DNA from: Nitrospina sp.
GTDB lineage: Bacteria > Nitrospinota > Nitrospinia > Nitrospinales > JACRGP01
Reading direction: 5' to 3'
NCBI GenBank assembly: GCA_024648695.1
Contig: JACAVV010000025.1
Span: forward strand, 1-64,000
Length of the DNA: 64,000 bases
Part shown: positions 52,814-63,243 of the stretch, one piece after another
How the letters are laid out: the number at the start of each line of letters is the position of its first letter
Position numbering within the stretch: the first letter of the stretch is position 1
Program-made: the position numbers and the translations under genes
The notes under the pieces: generated by a model
The model's input: only the letters and a program-made list of their open reading frames with translations
Told to the model about the DNA's origin: nothing
Database searches by the model: none

Positions 52814-55039
52814 TCAATTCAAGCCGCTGAACCCGGATGCGTTTATTGCCCGCGAATCCTGAGTGTCGCCGACAAACTCCATGGCGAATCCGGTGGACGT
52901 GCTTTGCACCACCACAGCTCCCCACAGATTCAACATTGTCACGTCGCGATATCCCCTGTCGGTGGCCGACTCCGCCAGTTCGGCAGTGGCCGTGGCTATG
53001 GGATTGAAGATCAATTGTCCGTGCCCACCTTCAGCGTTTCCGACGATAAACTCATCGTTCGGCAGGTTGCTCGCGTTAATGACCGGGTTGTTGGTACTGA
53101 CGATGAAAACTTTTTTTGACTGGCCTCGACTAATGGTGAATTCTGCAAAAAGCCCAAATGGGCCGCCTTCATTTACTATCGCCGCGACGCTGACGCCGAT
53201 TTCAGAGTTCATCGCCGATAAGGAAGAATGCGACACAGCAAGGAAAGTGTAGGTCTGCGCGTCCGCCTGCCAATAGGGCGAAATCGCCTTCTCTTCAGAA
53301 CCTGCCAGATTAAACGGATCCTTTACGATGAAAACACGCGTCGTCTGGCTAAGCAGGGTCTGGTTCGAATCCGTGTCGGTGAGGGTGAACATTATCGATT
53401 GCGGTCCGGTGGGCAAGGTGGTTACGTTGTTGTTGGGAGTGAGTGCAATAACCCCGCCATCGCCTGCAAGGATCGAAAAGTTGGCATTGGCCTGCGGTTT
53501 CAAGAGGCTGGTGTCAGAGGAAGCGTTGCTTAAAAATTCGCTGAACGTATTGTATTGAACGTTTATGAAATCGCCACTGCTTTCAACCTCCACACCCAGG
53601 TTCAGGGTCGACTCGCTCACGTTTCCGACCGGCACCTCCAGTTTAAGCGGATTGCAAGCGCCGCCTTGCGTGCAGAAAAAATGGCTTGCAGGAAAAGGGG
53701 CATTGATCAAACCGGGAAGCGAGGCGCTGGTACCGCCGCCAAGAAGCAGGATGGCGTCCCGCGTGGTGGTGCCCTGACCGTTGGTATCGTTCAAAAAGCG
53801 GAGCGTTCCCTGATGGAAACCCTGGGGTAACAAAAGCGCGGAATTCAGTTCCACCTGAACAAAGGTCGCCAGGCTGGCATTTGCTTGCAAAGTGCCGGAA
53901 AGGGATTCCGATATTAATGTATTATTTTGGTCGGAAAAGGCCTTCAACCACGCCTCATCCCCTTCCACCCGATAGTTGATTTCCGAATCACCGGTATTGC
54001 TGATCGTGTACGTGCTGAATCCTCTTCGCTCCTGTGTATCCGCGTTGACCACGATTATATGTGGATCCGTTGTATCGAGAGCGAGCACGCCGCCGCTGGT
54101 CACCCCACCGGGGCTCACCGAAGTAACCACAAAATCCGTTGCCCTGCCGGCATTTCCAGTGGTCTGCCCAAAGGGGCCAATCAACGCACCGGTCGTACCG
54201 TTGAAACTCTTAATCGATCCGTCGGAATCTCCTATAAGGAGACTGTTGTCCTGGGGATGGAACGCCAGCGTGTCGGGACCCGTAAGGTCTCCCGTGTCCC
54301 CGAACACGCCCACGAAGGAGCCGTCGGTACCATCGAATTCGCGCACGTCGTCATTGCCGAAATCGGCAACGAGCAGGTTGCCCGTGACCGGATGAAAGAT
54401 CAGGTCGGCGGGAAAGTTTAAATTGGTGCCGGTGGTTCCAAAGGTTTGCACGAAATTGCCATCCGCGTCGAATTCCTGCACTCCGAACGTATCGACCATG
54501 AAAAGGTTCCCTGAAGTCGGATGAACCGCAAAACCTCCCTGTGTTTGAATGGTTAAATTCGCTCCCGTATCGCCAAAGGTGCCGATCACGTTGCCGGTGG
54601 TGCCATCAATTTCCTGGACATCGACAGGCACCTTGTTGGCCAGGAGGTTGCCGCTGACAGGATGGAACAACAAGGCTCCCGGACTGGTAATCGTGTCCGT
54701 GTTTCCGAAAATACCGAGGTAGCTATCGTTTTGAATATCGAACTCGTGAATCCCTACGTTGCCAGACCCGTTGTCAGCGACAAGGAGGTGTCCCGTTGTG
54801 GGATGAATGGCCATGCCCCGCGGGTTCCGGATGTTGAGTGTCGAGGAGCTTAAATTTCCCAGAAAGTTTCCCGTATCCGTGTCGAAAAAGCGGATATCGT
54901 CGTTACCGGAATCGGCAACAATCAGCGTATCAGCGAAAGACTTCGATTGGCAGGTAACCACCAAAATGGCAAATAGGAGAAGTCGAAGGAAATGAAAAGT
55001 TAGGGATTTTGTTGTTTGAAGTTTTAAGGAAAATAACAT
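52814..55039 (-). CDS. Large secreted NHL-repeat protein
   Basis: About 741 residues from the ATG at 55039 (an ATG at 55093 is also possible; neither has a strong Shine-Dalgarno). Signal peptide ends near SKSFAD. Residues ~40-310 form an NHL-type six-bladed propeller with repeats such as FHPVTGNLLVADFGNDDVREFD. The C-terminal ~400 residues are beta-rich, Ser/Thr/Asn-rich and without a recognised domain. Probably extracellular or outer-membrane associated. Two Cys pairs occur near residue 450. Function unknown. Confidence 0.78.
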   Translation of the reverse strand: MLFSLKLQTTKSLTFHFLRLLLFAILVVTCQSKSFADTLIVADSGNDDIRFFDTDTGNFLGNLSSSTLNIRNPRGMAIHPTTGHLLVADNGSGNVGIHEFDIQNDSYLGIFGNTDTITSPGALLFHPVSGNLLANKVPVDVQEIDGTTGNVIGTFGDTGANLTIQTQGGFAVHPTSGNLFMVDTFGVQEFDADGNFVQTFGTTGTNLNFPADLIFHPVTGNLLVADFGNDDVREFDGTDGSFVGVFGDTGDLTGPDTLAFHPQDNSLLIGDSDGSIKSFNGTTGALIGPFGQTTGNAGRATDFVVTSVSPGGVTSGGVLALDTTDPHIIVVNADTQERRGFSTYTISNTGDSEINYRVEGDEAWLKAFSDQNNTLISESLSGTLQANASLATFVQVELNSALLLPQGFHQGTLRFLNDTNGQGTTTRDAILLLGGGTSASLPGLINAPFPASHFFCTQGGACNPLKLEVPVGNVSESTLNLGVEVESSGDFINVQYNTFSEFLSNASSDTSLLKPQANANFSILAGDGGVIALTPNNNVTTLPTGPQSIMFTLTDTDSNQTLLSQTTRVFIVKDPFNLAGSEEKAISPYWQADAQTYTFLAVSHSSLSAMNSEIGVSVAAIVNEGGPFGLFAEFTISRGQSKKVFIVSTNNPVINASNLPNDEFIVGNAEGGHGQLIFNPIATATAELAESATDRGYRDVTMLNLWGAVVVQSTSTGFAMEFVGDTQDSRAINASGFSGLN

Positions 55040-55880
55040 GGTCGGATACAAATAAAGAATTGTTTTTGAAAAAAATAAAAAGTAAATTAGCATAAAAAAC
55101 TTGGCTTGAAACTTAAAAATTATTCACTGCTCCAACCTTCGATTCTGAACAGAGTCAGGAGACTCCCTGGTGGTTGGGTAAGAAACTTTTTGAGCACCAA
55201 AATAAAAATCTTCTGTTGTAAAGAACCCAGAGTGTCATCATGAAAGAAAGGGGAACCTTAAAAAGGAATGCATGATTCCTTTTATTCTTACCTTCTCCAT
55301 TCGGAGTTTATTTTAATCCTCAAGGGTTTGAATAGATGGTCATTTATCGGTATCAAAATATTTCCCAGGTTGCCCCATTGATGGAATCCCTTACCTTCAA
55401 CCTTCCTTCAACCTTCCTTACTGGATTTGTAGGAAGAAGATAATACTTCTACCAGAATGCTGATATGTTTCTTTTGAGATTGAATGAAAAAGTTCTTCTC
55501 TTGAGTTGGTTAACTACTTGAATAAATAGGCTAATATATAAAGAAGGAATATTTATTGTTTTCCATTGCCCATACCTTTTCCGGAAGAGGGTTGGGACGC
55601 TTTTCCATTGCCTGCAATTATAAAAAACCCCAATCAAAATATTGCGCAAATTTAAATTGATTTTAAACTTTGAATAATTTAACATTCCATGTTCCAAAAT
55701 AACCCCGGTCTGATTTTCTTGGGCTGGATTCGTGTTTATTTTTCAAGACACCGGTTTTTAAATTGATGGTAGGATGAAATGGCCTTTTGCTCATAGGGGC
55801 AAGAAGCCTGTGGAGTCGGGTGCACTGGGTACCGGCTTTAACAACATAATTTAAAAATCCCTTAAAACCGAAGATTTAAA
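55040..55880. other. Intergenic region upstream of oadA
   Basis: About 840 AT-rich bases between divergent genes. TTCAACCTTCC is repeated in tandem at 55396-55417. Short open frames (for example 55449-55697, minus) lack ribosome sites and recognisable products. The oadA and NHL promoters should be here, but no box pair is convincing. Confidence 0.4.
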
Positions 55881-57692
55881 ATGAATACCCAAGCGAAGCC
55901 ATTAAAAGTTACAGATACTATTTTACGCGACGCGCATCAGTCTCTGCTCGCTACCCGAATGCGGACCGAGCACATGCTCCCCATCGCCGAGAAGCTGGAT
56001 CAGGTCGGCTATTTCTCTCTGGAAACCTGGGGTGGCGCGACCTTCGACAGTTGCATTCGTTTCCTGAATGAAGATCCCTGGGAACGCGCGCGGCAGTTGA
56101 AAAAGAAAATGCCTAAAACGCCGTTCCAGATGCTCCTCCGCGGGCAAAATCTGGTGGGCTACCGGCACTATGCTGATGATATCGTCGAGCGTTTTGTTAA
56201 AAAATCCGTGGACGTGGGAATCGATATTTTCAGAATTTTCGATGCCCTGAACGATTTCCGGAACATTCGCAAGGCCATGGAAACGGTCAAGGAATGCGGC
56301 AAAACGGTGGAAGGCACCATCAGCTACACAGTCAGTCCGGTCCATAATGTCGAGCTCTATGTCAAGATGGCTAAAGAGTTGGCCAATATGGGATCGGACA
56401 TCATTTGTATCAAGGACATGGCAGGACTGCTGACGCCTCAGATTACCGGCGAGTTGGTCCGCGAGATCAAAAACAGTGTGGATTTGCCTGTTCATTTACA
56501 CACGCACGCGACGACCGGTCTTGTGGGTATGAACCTGCAAAGAGCGATCGAGGAAGGCGTCGATATAGTCGATACCGCCATCTCCGCCCTGGCGATGGGC
56601 ACATCCCAATACGCCACCGAGTGTCTGGTTGCGGGACTCAAGGGCTCGCCGCGCGATACGGGTCTCGATCTCAACCTGCTCCACGAAATCAGTGATTATT
56701 TTAAAGATGTCAAAAAGCATTACGCAGAATTCGAAAGCGATTTCAAGAGTGTGGATGTCAAGATCCTCGATTCGCAGATTCCCGGCGGCATGATTTCCAA
56801 TATGGAAAATCAGCTGAAAGAACAAAACGCGCTGGACAAACTGGAAGAGGTGCTGAAAGAAGTGCCCCGAGTGCGCAAGGATATGGGATATCCCCCGCTG
56901 GTGACGCCAACCAGCCAGATCGTCGGATCGCAGGCTACTCTGAATGTGTTGACCGGCGAGCGGTATAAAGTCATCACCAAGGAAACCCGCGAATGTTTGC
57001 TGGGAAAATACGGCAAACTTCCGAGCGTTATCGACCAGGACCTCTTGAATAAGGTGTCCGAAGGTCAAAAAATTATCGACTGCCGCCCTGCCGATTTGCT
57101 TTCACCTGAATGGGAGGAAGTGGTTAAAGAGGCGGGTGAAAGCGTCACCACTGAAGAGGACCGACTGACTTTTGCCCTGTTTCCGAAAGTGGCGGAAAAG
57201 TTTTTTCAAACGCGTGGTAAACCGCAAGCGCCGTCAACCCCCGCCCAAGCTCCAAAAGCGGCTCAGGCTCCGGCGGGTACAGCGGCGCCACAGGCCAGTT
57301 CGGCCCCTGCCTCGGGACCTGCCGTTTATAATGTCACGGTCAATGGCCGGCCTTATGCAGTGGAAGTCAGTTTTGGCGGAGCCGGAAGTGCGCCAGCAGT
57401 GGCGGCGGCACCGGTAGCAACGACAGCACCTGCCGCTCCAGCGGCGACCTCTGCACCTTCAGCACCGGCAGGAGGAGGGGGGGAATCGATTCCATCACCG
57501 CTTCCCGGAACGGTTGTGACGATCAAGGTGAATGTGGGTGATGCGGTCAATGCAGGTGATACCATAATGGTTCTGGAATCCATGAAGATGGAAACTGAAG
57601 TCAAAGCCAATTCGGCGGGTACGGTTCAATCTATTCAAGTACAGGAAGGAGCCAATGTTCAAACTGGAGATGCTTTGGCTGTTATCGGATAA
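55881..57692 (+). CDS. oadA: Oxaloacetate decarboxylase alpha subunit (biotin carboxyltransferase)
   Basis: Soluble alpha subunit of a Na+-pumping decarboxylase: transfers CO2 from oxaloacetate to biotin. 603 residues: a TIM-barrel carboxyltransferase ([21 protein letters not shown] with metal-binding Asp, [21 protein letters not shown]), a PYC_OADA domain to about residue 440, an Ala/Pro linker (about 455-530) and a biotinyl domain with [11 protein letters not shown]. The stop overlaps the oadB start (TAATG). Confidence 0.93.
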   Translation: MNTQAKPLKVTDTILRDAHQSLLATRMRTEHMLPIAEKLDQVGYFSLETWGGATFDSCIRFLNEDPWERARQLKKKMPKTPFQMLLRGQNLVGYRHYADDIVERFVKKSVDVGIDIFRIFDALNDFRNIRKAMETVKECGKTVEGTISYTVSPVHNVELYVKMAKELANMGSDIICIKDMAGLLTPQITGELVREIKNSVDLPVHLHTHATTGLVGMNLQRAIEEGVDIVDTAISALAMGTSQYATECLVAGLKGSPRDTGLDLNLLHEISDYFKDVKKHYAEFESDFKSVDVKILDSQIPGGMISNMENQLKEQNALDKLEEVLKEVPRVRKDMGYPPLVTPTSQIVGSQATLNVLTGERYKVITKETRECLLGKYGKLPSVIDQDLLNKVSEGQKIIDCRPADLLSPEWEEVVKEAGESVTTEEDRLTFALFPKVAEKFFQTRGKPQAPSTPAQAPKAAQAPAGTAAPQASSAPASGPAVYNVTVNGRPYAVEVSFGGAGSAPAVAAAPVATTAPAAPAATSAPSAPAGGGGESIPSPLPGTVVTIKVNVGDAVNAGDTIMVLESMKMETEVKANSAGTVQSIQVQEGANVQTGDALAVIG

Positions 57693-58885
57693 TGGAATTT
57701 AGTTTAACGGATTCAATAGCGCGAATAGCAGGATCGACAGGGTTTACCGCCTTGGGTGGTGGGCAAGTGGTTATGATCCTTGTGTCATTAACCTTGTTGT
57801 ACCTTGCCATCTGGAAAAAGTTCGAACCCTTGCTCCTTTTACCCATTGGTTTTGGCTGTATGCTGGCTAACCTTCCTCTAAGCCATATGGCTTATGATGC
57901 AGAAGGAGGTCTTTTCAACCTTTTTTATTGGGGAGTGAAGCACGAAGTCCTGCCGCCTCTGATTTTTATGGGCGTTGGAGCCCTCACCGATTTTGGTCCC
58001 TTATTAGCCAACCCCTACACGTTGTTGTTAGGAGCGGCGGCCCAGATCGGGGTGTACACCACCCTCATTGGTGCGGTGGTTTTAGGGTTCAATCTGCAGG
58101 AAGCCAGTGCGATTGGAATTATAGGCGGTGCCGACGGCCCGACATCGATTTTTCTGGCGACCAAGCTCGCTCCGCATTTGTTAGGGCCCATTGCTGTTGC
58201 GGCGTATTCCTATATGTCGCTGGTCCCCTTGATTCAGCCGCCTATCATGCGGTTTTTTACCACTCCGGAAGAACGCAAAATCAGAATGGCTCAGTTGAAG
58301 CCGATTTCGCAGAACGTTAAAATTTTGTTCCCCGTGGCGTCTACAATATTGTGCGTGCTGATGCTCCCGGGAGTCGCACCTTTGCTTGGAATGTTCATGA
58401 TCGGCAACCTGTTCCGCGAAAGCGGCGTGACGGGTCGATTGCATGACACGGCTCAAACTCATCTGATCAATATTGTAACGATCCTTTTGGCGCTGTCTGT
58501 GGGTTCCTCGATGACGGCGGAGTCCTTTTTAACATTCAATACCATCAAGATCATTATTTTAGGTCTGCTGGCTTTCATGATGGCCACGGCGGGTGGTATG
58601 GTGTTTGGTAAAATCATGTGCAAGCTCAGTGGCGGCAAGGTCAATCCTCTTATTGGATCGGCAGGCGTTTCAGCGGTTCCCATGGCCGCCAGGGTTTCGC
58701 AGAAAGTCGGCTCGGAGGAAGACCATTCAAATTTCCTTTTGATGCATGCCATGGGACCCAATGTTGCTGGTGTGATCGGTAGCGCTGTGGCCGCAGGTGT
58801 GTTTTTATCCTTGTTCGGAGACGTGTCGGCAGGCCATGCCGTTCTCGACGCGGTTCCCGAATTCCTCTTAGCCTCGGCTCAGTAA
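57692..58885 (+). CDS. oadB: Na+-pumping decarboxylase beta subunit
   Basis: Membrane subunit that decarboxylates carboxybiotin and moves Na+ out. 397 residues, about nine or more helices. Hallmarks: [17 protein letters not shown]-type motif (here [16 protein letters not shown]), [20 protein letters not shown] with the essential Asp, and a C-terminal [21 protein letters not shown]. Between oadA and oadG as in known operons with alpha-beta-gamma order here. Confidence 0.94.
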   Translation: MEFSLTDSIARIAGSTGFTALGGGQVVMILVSLTLLYLAIWKKFEPLLLLPIGFGCMLANLPLSHMAYDAEGGLFNLFYWGVKHEVLPPLIFMGVGALTDFGPLLANPYTLLLGAAAQIGVYTTLIGAVVLGFNLQEASAIGIIGGADGPTSIFLATKLAPHLLGPIAVAAYSYMSLVPLIQPPIMRFFTTPEERKIRMAQLKPISQNVKILFPVASTILCVLMLPGVAPLLGMFMIGNLFRESGVTGRLHDTAQTHLINIVTILLALSVGSSMTAESFLTFNTIKIIILGLLAFMMATAGGMVFGKIMCKLSGGKVNPLIGSAGVSAVPMAARVSQKVGSEEDHSNFLLMHAMGPNVAGVIGSAVAAGVFLSLFGDVSAGHAVLDAVPEFLLASAQ

Positions 58886-58886
58886 T

Positions 58887-59147
58887 ATGGTAATGGCATC
58901 AGTCTGGGTTTCAATTCTGGCCATGTCGGTCATTTTTCTTGTACTCAGCGTATTGATCGGCGTGATCAAGGTTCTCGTCCATTTCATGCCTTATGTAGAA
59001 CCTCCGGCGCCTCCAGCGAAACCAAAGGCCGCCGCGCCTTCAGCCGGTGACGAATCGGAACTCATCGCCGCCGTCCACGCCGTGCTGGCGCATCATCTCG
59101 GCAAATCTCCCCAGGATTTCAGCATCACCAAAATCAACCCCCGCTAG
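58887..59147 (+). CDS. oadG: Decarboxylase gamma subunit (OadG family)
   Basis: 86 residues: one N-terminal membrane helix (WVSILAMSVIFLVLSVLIGVI), a Pro/Ala/Lys linker and a short C-terminal domain (ELIAAVHAVLAHHLGKSPQDFSI). It starts 1 bp after the oadB stop. OadG holds the complex together. The position and layout make it clear although small gamma subunits are poorly conserved. Confidence 0.85.
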   Translation: MVMASVWVSILAMSVIFLVLSVLIGVIKVLVHFMPYVEPPAPPAKPKAAAPSAGDESELIAAVHAVLAHHLGKSPQDFSITKINPR

Positions 59148-59389
59148 CTAACCACGCTTGCGGGAAGAGCCAGTTTGTTTACTCACGGTCAAAGGTGGGT
59201 GGAGAATTCAGGCAAAAAAGAGTTCTTACTTTTTACCGAACTTAAATTACTCCTGCACCCTTTCTACCCGGGTAACATCAATGTTGTCTCCATGTTCCCC
59301 AGCTTGTGGCAAATCGTATCTGGCTTCCATGCACACTCAAATTTCAGTACAGTCCCTGACAGCCTTGTTCAATCAAATTAGATAATATT

Positions 59390-59515
59390 TTAAGCGTTTT
59401 TTGCACGGATAAAATTTGCAATCTCAGCGTCAACAAGTTCTGCTTCAGGATGACGCCCAAGGGCTGTAAGGATAATTTGATTATTTAGACGATGCTTAAA
59501 GCACTCTGTTTCAAA
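59390..59515 (-). pseudogene. Possible 3' remnant of a lost gene
   Basis: The minus strand holds 41 open codons between two stops, with protein-like composition (for example LGRHPEAELVDAEIANFIRA) but no start codon or ribosome site. The upstream frame is closed by a TAG. Family not recognised. It may be the tail of a decayed gene or chance. Confidence 0.25.
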
Positions 59516-59612
59516 CTATTTTTATCCCTACCACGAGTTCTTATTTTACTCGATGATACCTAATAATAGAAAGATTCGGTCACTTGGGTTATAATTGGGG
59601 CAGGAAAAGAAA

Positions 59613-59670
59613 GGTCCCCCTGGAAATGGATGGAGGTTTGGAAAAGGGTTTAAAAGTTCCCAGGGGGACC
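59613..59670. terminator. Long hairpin past the 59.7-62.5 kb minus-strand run
   Basis: GGTCCCCCTGG (59613-59623) pairs perfectly with CCAGGGGGACC (59660-59670) around a 36-nt loop, 17 bp beyond the last gene's stop. No T-run follows in the minus direction, so it may protect mRNA rather than terminate. Confidence 0.45.
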
Positions 59671-59686
59671 CGTAACGAATGTTTCC

Positions 59687-60454
59687 TCAGTTCAGCTTGT
59701 AATCGTGGATCCGGAATATGTACGATTGAACAATTTTGTCTTCGCGTTTTAGGCGCTGGTCCATTCGGCTCAACAGCCAGACTCCTTTTACCTTCTTGTA
59801 GTAAAACTCCGAAATTTCTTCCATCTCGACGCCGTTCATTTCAAACTCTGCCCGGCTTTCCGCCATCAACCATTTGGCGTCTTTCTGAACGTATCTCAAT
59901 TCGGTAACGATATTGCGAATCCCTCTTTGTGGATAGATCCGCATTTTCCGGATATGCCAGGCTTTGGTATCCACCATCAGGTCGTAGCGGCGAACGGGCC
60001 TTCTGGCATTTTTCGATTCAAACCGCATTATCAAATGGTTGGTTGTGCCCTGAACCTGGCTTTCGTAGCCTTTAAATCTTTGCATCAATGTTTCCGGGAT
60101 AATGACTTCCCGGTAATTCTCAAAAAACCTCAATATCTGTTTTTGCCGGTCGGAGGATACACTGTTTTCTCGAAGCAGACTAAACAGTTGTTGCGAATCC
60201 AGAGATCCCCGACTGCGGTCCCAGATGAATTTCACCTCCGGATTGGCCAGATACTTTTTCTCATCTGCCAATGGGTCCAACGACTCCCAATGGATTTCTG
60301 CCGAGACCCTTTTCAATCCCTTCGTTTGCGGGTAATAATAATTATCATCCAGCTTTTTTATCAACTGGTCGGTTTCGCCAGCTTCTGCTGAAACACCAGC
60401 GAGGAAGAGAACCAGCAAGCACCACCCGATCCTCGCGCAAAGTCCTTGCATCAA
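59687..60454 (-). CDS. Exported protein, possibly LolA/outer-membrane lipoprotein-sorting-like
   Basis: 255 residues with a signal peptide (cleavage near SAEA). The C-terminal half is a run of beta strands (RRYDLMVDTKAWHIRKMRIYP, IVTELRYV, AEFEMNGVEMEEISEFYYKK) with the rhythm of the LolA/LolB-like fold, where neighbouring proteins sort or bind lipids. No lipobox. The family call is weak. Its ATG overlaps the end of the TlpA-like gene, so they share an operon. Confidence 0.55.
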   Translation of the reverse strand: MMQGLCARIGWCLLVLFLAGVSAEAGETDQLIKKLDDNYYYPQTKGLKRVSAEIHWESLDPLADEKKYLANPEVKFIWDRSRGSLDSQQLFSLLRENSVSSDRQKQILRFFENYREVIIPETLMQRFKGYESQVQGTTNHLIMRFESKNARRPVRRYDLMVDTKAWHIRKMRIYPQRGIRNIVTELRYVQKDAKWLMAESRAEFEMNGVEMEEISEFYYKKVKGVWLLSRMDQRLKREDKIVQSYIFRIHDYKLN

Positions 60455-61035
60455 TCGTTATCAAACCTGGACTTTTTAACAACCGCACTGCTGTTTTTAA
60501 ATGACATCATGATCTCTTTCGACAAGGGGTGGTCCCAGGTTCTGGCACCGGAAACGAATCCGCGCAGTTGGCCTTGCGGATCGATCAGGTAACTGGTGGG
60601 GAGACCCATGATGTAATAATTTTTCCGAATTTTTTGATCGGGATCCAGTAAAATGGGAAATGAAAGATTGTATTCTCTCGCATACTTCTTCACTCGATCC
60701 TGATTGCCCCGATCGATGGAGATCGCAACGATTTCGAATCCCTTCCCCTTCAAACTCTGGTACAAACGCTCCATTGAAGGAAGCTCTTCCTTACAGGCTC
60801 CGCACCAGGTGGCCCAGAAATTGAGCAGAACGGTTTTACCGCGAAAATCTCCCAGCGATACAGGTTTCCCGTGAATATCGGTGAGGGCAAAATCAGGAGC
60901 CGGCTTCACCGTTTTTGGCGCGACCACACCCATTTGCTCAAAAGCCTGCGGATGCGCCCATACAAGCGAAGTTGTTAGAGCCAAAAAAGCAGTGGCCAAC
61001 AAGGTAATTTTTAAAGTTAACGCTGAGGACTTCAT
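60451..61035 (-). CDS. TlpA/ResA-like periplasmic thioredoxin
   Basis: 194 residues with a signal peptide or anchor (cleavage near VWAHP). The AhpC/TSA-thioredoxin fold begins at APDFALTDIHGKPVSLGDFRGK; the redox site is WATWCGACKEELPSM (CGAC) and the cis-Pro lies in MGLPTSYLID. Such proteins reduce apocytochrome or copper-protein Cys pairs, which fits cytochrome-rich surroundings and the adjacent haem lipoprotein. Confidence 0.88.
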   Translation of the reverse strand: MKSSALTLKITLLATAFLALTTSLVWAHPQAFEQMGVVAPKTVKPAPDFALTDIHGKPVSLGDFRGKTVLLNFWATWCGACKEELPSMERLYQSLKGKGFEIVAISIDRGNQDRVKKYAREYNLSFPILLDPDQKIRKNYYIMGLPTSYLIDPQGQLRGFVSGARTWDHPLSKEIMMSFKNSSAVVKKSRFDND

Positions 61036-61047
61036 GAAAGTTCCTTT

Positions 61048-61353
61048 CTATCGTCCGTTGCGGTGTAAATAGCTCTGGATGATTTTTTTATCTTCAGAGG
61101 AAAACGGCAGGCCCTTTTCTTTCATATGGCCTTCCATGATTTCCAGGTAATGGTCCCATTCCCTTGCCGTGTGCCGGCCCGGATGGGGCCAGCTATGGCA
61201 CTGGGTGCATTTGTTGAGAAACAGTTGCGCATCGGCGCTTTCCACTTCCGGGATGTTGGGCGTGCTGGAGCAGGCCCCAAAAACAAATCCCGCCAACAAA
61301 GGCAAAAAAGGAATAAACGACCTTCGATTTTTCAATGTGACTTGCAACTTCAT
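61048..61353 (-). CDS. Small monoheme cytochrome lipoprotein
   Basis: 101 residues. Lipobox FGAC gives a lipid-anchored Cys near residue 28. One haem motif CTQCH in the segment FLNKCTQCHSWPHPGRHTAREW, then LEIMEGHMKEKG, whose Met residues could be ligands. It lies 12 bp before the TlpA-like gene and 1 bp after the outer-membrane-protein gene, so all are in one transcript. Confidence 0.82.
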   Translation of the reverse strand: MKLQVTLKNRRSFIPFLPLLAGFVFGACSSTPNIPEVESADAQLFLNKCTQCHSWPHPGRHTAREWDHYLEIMEGHMKEKGLPFSSEDKKIIQSYLHRNGR

Positions 61354-61354
61354 A

Positions 61355-62512
61355 CTAGAAACCCAATTCTTTCGGTGCTTTGGTTCCTACATAACGACGG
61401 CTTCTTTTCGTCGGTAATTCAAGATAATAACTTGCCATTATTCTAAAGGAGTCGCGTAATTGAGGTCCGTTCAAATTCTGATAAATCGGCAATGTAGCCA
61501 ATACTTCGATGACGTGCATGTTAAATGGCTGAACCTGGAATCCGAAAGAAAGAGACAGTTTTTCACCGCCATAATTCTCGGGATCAAACAAGGGCGAGGT
61601 GAACGGGTTGTTAGGATTGAACATCGTGTGGCCGTGTCCTTTAACGCGCCCTTCATAAGGTTCGTCGCTATATCTTCCTTCGTGCTTGTAATTCAGTTGT
61701 GCTTGCAGAACCAGTCTCTGGTGAACCTGACGCATAATATAACCATCGATCCATAATTCCTGACCCTGATGATATCCCCTCGCGTTGTCGTACCAGTGGC
61801 CTTCATACATGATATTGGCTCCCATCCACCAGGGATCCCGGATCATTTGAAACGTAAATCCCATGATGGGGTCTACCGTTCCGCTACTGGTTTGCATTCT
61901 GAAAGGAAGAATCGTTCCGTTTTGTCCAGCCACCGGATTTTCGGTGAATTCCTTGTCCGTTTCACCGGTAGGCAGGGACATACCGAAAATTGCCGAGAAT
62001 TGCATTTTTGGAGCCAGGTTATCATCCTTATACATTCGAAGCTTTCCAAGAAGCTTGGTGTCGCCGAAACCGTCGGAGAACATTGTAAATCCGTCACGAC
62101 CGGAATTGTTGGTAAGCAAGGTATTGAATTTCATGTCCATTTCGTTACGGACGTAATTTCCCATAATCATCAATGCAAAATCATCGGTGAAGGAATAAGC
62201 CGCTCCGAACATGGTCATATACATCCGCATTTCATCAGGCACCGCGGCAAATTTTCCAGTTGCCGGATTGCCGAGCAGGGACGATGTGCTGATATCGTCT
62301 GTGGTATCTCGCATAGAGCCCATTTCCATATAGGACTGGCTCACCTTGAACCGAAATTCATGCGTTTCCGGGATTCCGCCACCCGGAATGTTCAGCGGCA
62401 TGTTTCCGCCACAGTGGGCACAACACAGGCCCACATAAGCCCAGGTCAGAACCGGGAACAATAATGTTGCCAGAATTAGAGATAAACCGAAACCTGCTGT
62501 TTTTCGAATCAT
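61355..62512 (-). CDS. Outer-membrane beta-barrel protein with N-terminal CCAHCGG motif
   Basis: 385 residues from the ATG at 62512 (GGAG 6 nt upstream). Signal peptide ends near LTWAY. A Cys cluster VGLCCAHCGGNMPLNIPGGG directly follows. The rest is an amphipathic beta-barrel-like protein, with alternating Gly/aromatic strands (for example MTMFGAAYSFTDDFALMIMGNY) like transporter proteins of the phenol-degradation MetA type. The Cys cluster with Met residues suggests Cu or other metal binding. The ligand is unknown. Confidence 0.72.
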   Translation of the reverse strand: MIRKTAGFGLSLILATLLFPVLTWAYVGLCCAHCGGNMPLNIPGGGIPETHEFRFKVSQSYMEMGSMRDTTDDISTSSLLGNPATGKFAAVPDEMRMYMTMFGAAYSFTDDFALMIMGNYVRNEMDMKFNTLLTNNSGRDGFTMFSDGFGDTKLLGKLRMYKDDNLAPKMQFSAIFGMSLPTGETDKEFTENPVAGQNGTILPFRMQTSSGTVDPIMGFTFQMIRDPWWMGANIMYEGHWYDNARGYHQGQELWIDGYIMRQVHQRLVLQAQLNYKHEGRYSDEPYEGRVKGHGHTMFNPNNPFTSPLFDPENYGGEKLSLSFGFQVQPFNMHVIEVLATLPIYQNLNGPQLRDSFRIMASYYLELPTKRSRRYVGTKAPKELGF

Positions 62513-62711
62513 ACGTTTCTCCTCACATGTAACTAAACGAAACAATTATCAATAGGAACAAATATTCAAATGAGAAAAGGCTCGATCAGGAGGCACCCAT
62601 TACACAACAGGACGAAATTCTTCCGGCCTGAAGGCGAACCATTCGAGTCTGGCGGCTCAGTTAAAAATTAAGCGTTTTATTATTTAAATATTATAAAAAG
62701 GGTAGTAACGA

Positions 62712-63110
62712 TCAGACTGCTTTAGGAGGAGGGTCGATCAAGTTTGCAGGAACCGAGGGATGAGGGATGGAGGTTCCCGGCAAACCGGAAATTTCAACGG
62801 GAGGGATGATCCATTGAAAACTGGTATTCTCTATGGGAGGTTCTGATAATTGGGGAGATGCTGGAATGCCCGAGTGTTTACCCCCACAATCCAAAGCAAT
62901 AAACTGCTTATTACCCAAATTGCTTTTGGGATCGAGGTGCGGGCAGGGTTTCATGGCATGAATGTGCTTGTTCAGCAAGCAGTGCAAGTGCTTCTGGCTG
63001 GATTGGTGACTCTTGTGGCTAGACGGTTTTTCAAATACCGCCGCCTGAGCCGACCCAATTAACCCCAGGAGGATCAAGGCCAAACTGAATTTTATGACTT
63101 TTCCAAGCAT
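62712..63110 (-). CDS. Exported His/Cys-rich small protein
   Basis: 132 residues with signal peptide (cleavage near AQAA). The mature N-terminal half is rich in His and Cys (HKSHQSSQKHLHCLLNKHIH written here as its first twenty residues, then CPHLDP and LDCGGKHSG), the C-terminal half in Pro. The pattern suggests metal binding; no haem motif. Family not recognised (it distantly recalls DUF2946 proteins). It lies between the outer-membrane protein and a YcnI-like gene. Confidence 0.6.
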   Translation of the reverse strand: MLGKVIKFSLALILLGLIGSAQAAVFEKPSSHKSHQSSQKHLHCLLNKHIHAMKPCPHLDPKSNLGNKQFIALDCGGKHSGIPASPQLSEPPIENTSFQWIIPPVEISGLPGTSIPHPSVPANLIDPPPKAV

Positions 63111-63243
63111 CGTATCAAAGTAATTGGTTAATATAGCTGTATTTTTTCATAATAAACCTGTAAAAACAAGCTTTTTAACTGTATTTGACTCATTTTGGGA
63201 GCCCGCTACCCAAAAAAGAGAGCGGACTCCATTCGTATTCCTG

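Larger units (their letters stand above)
59148..59686. other. Intergenic region after oadG
   Basis: Holds a possible gene remnant (59390-59515, minus) and a long hairpin (59613-59670). The rest shows no gene with a start and ribosome site. Confidence 0.45.

Noticed and set aside
55449-55697. 82-codon minus-strand frame upstream of oadA
   Set aside because: AT-rich random-looking protein without ribosome site.
59158-59385. Two overlapping plus-strand frames after oadG
   Set aside because: Different frames of similar length, no Shine-Dalgarno, no family features.
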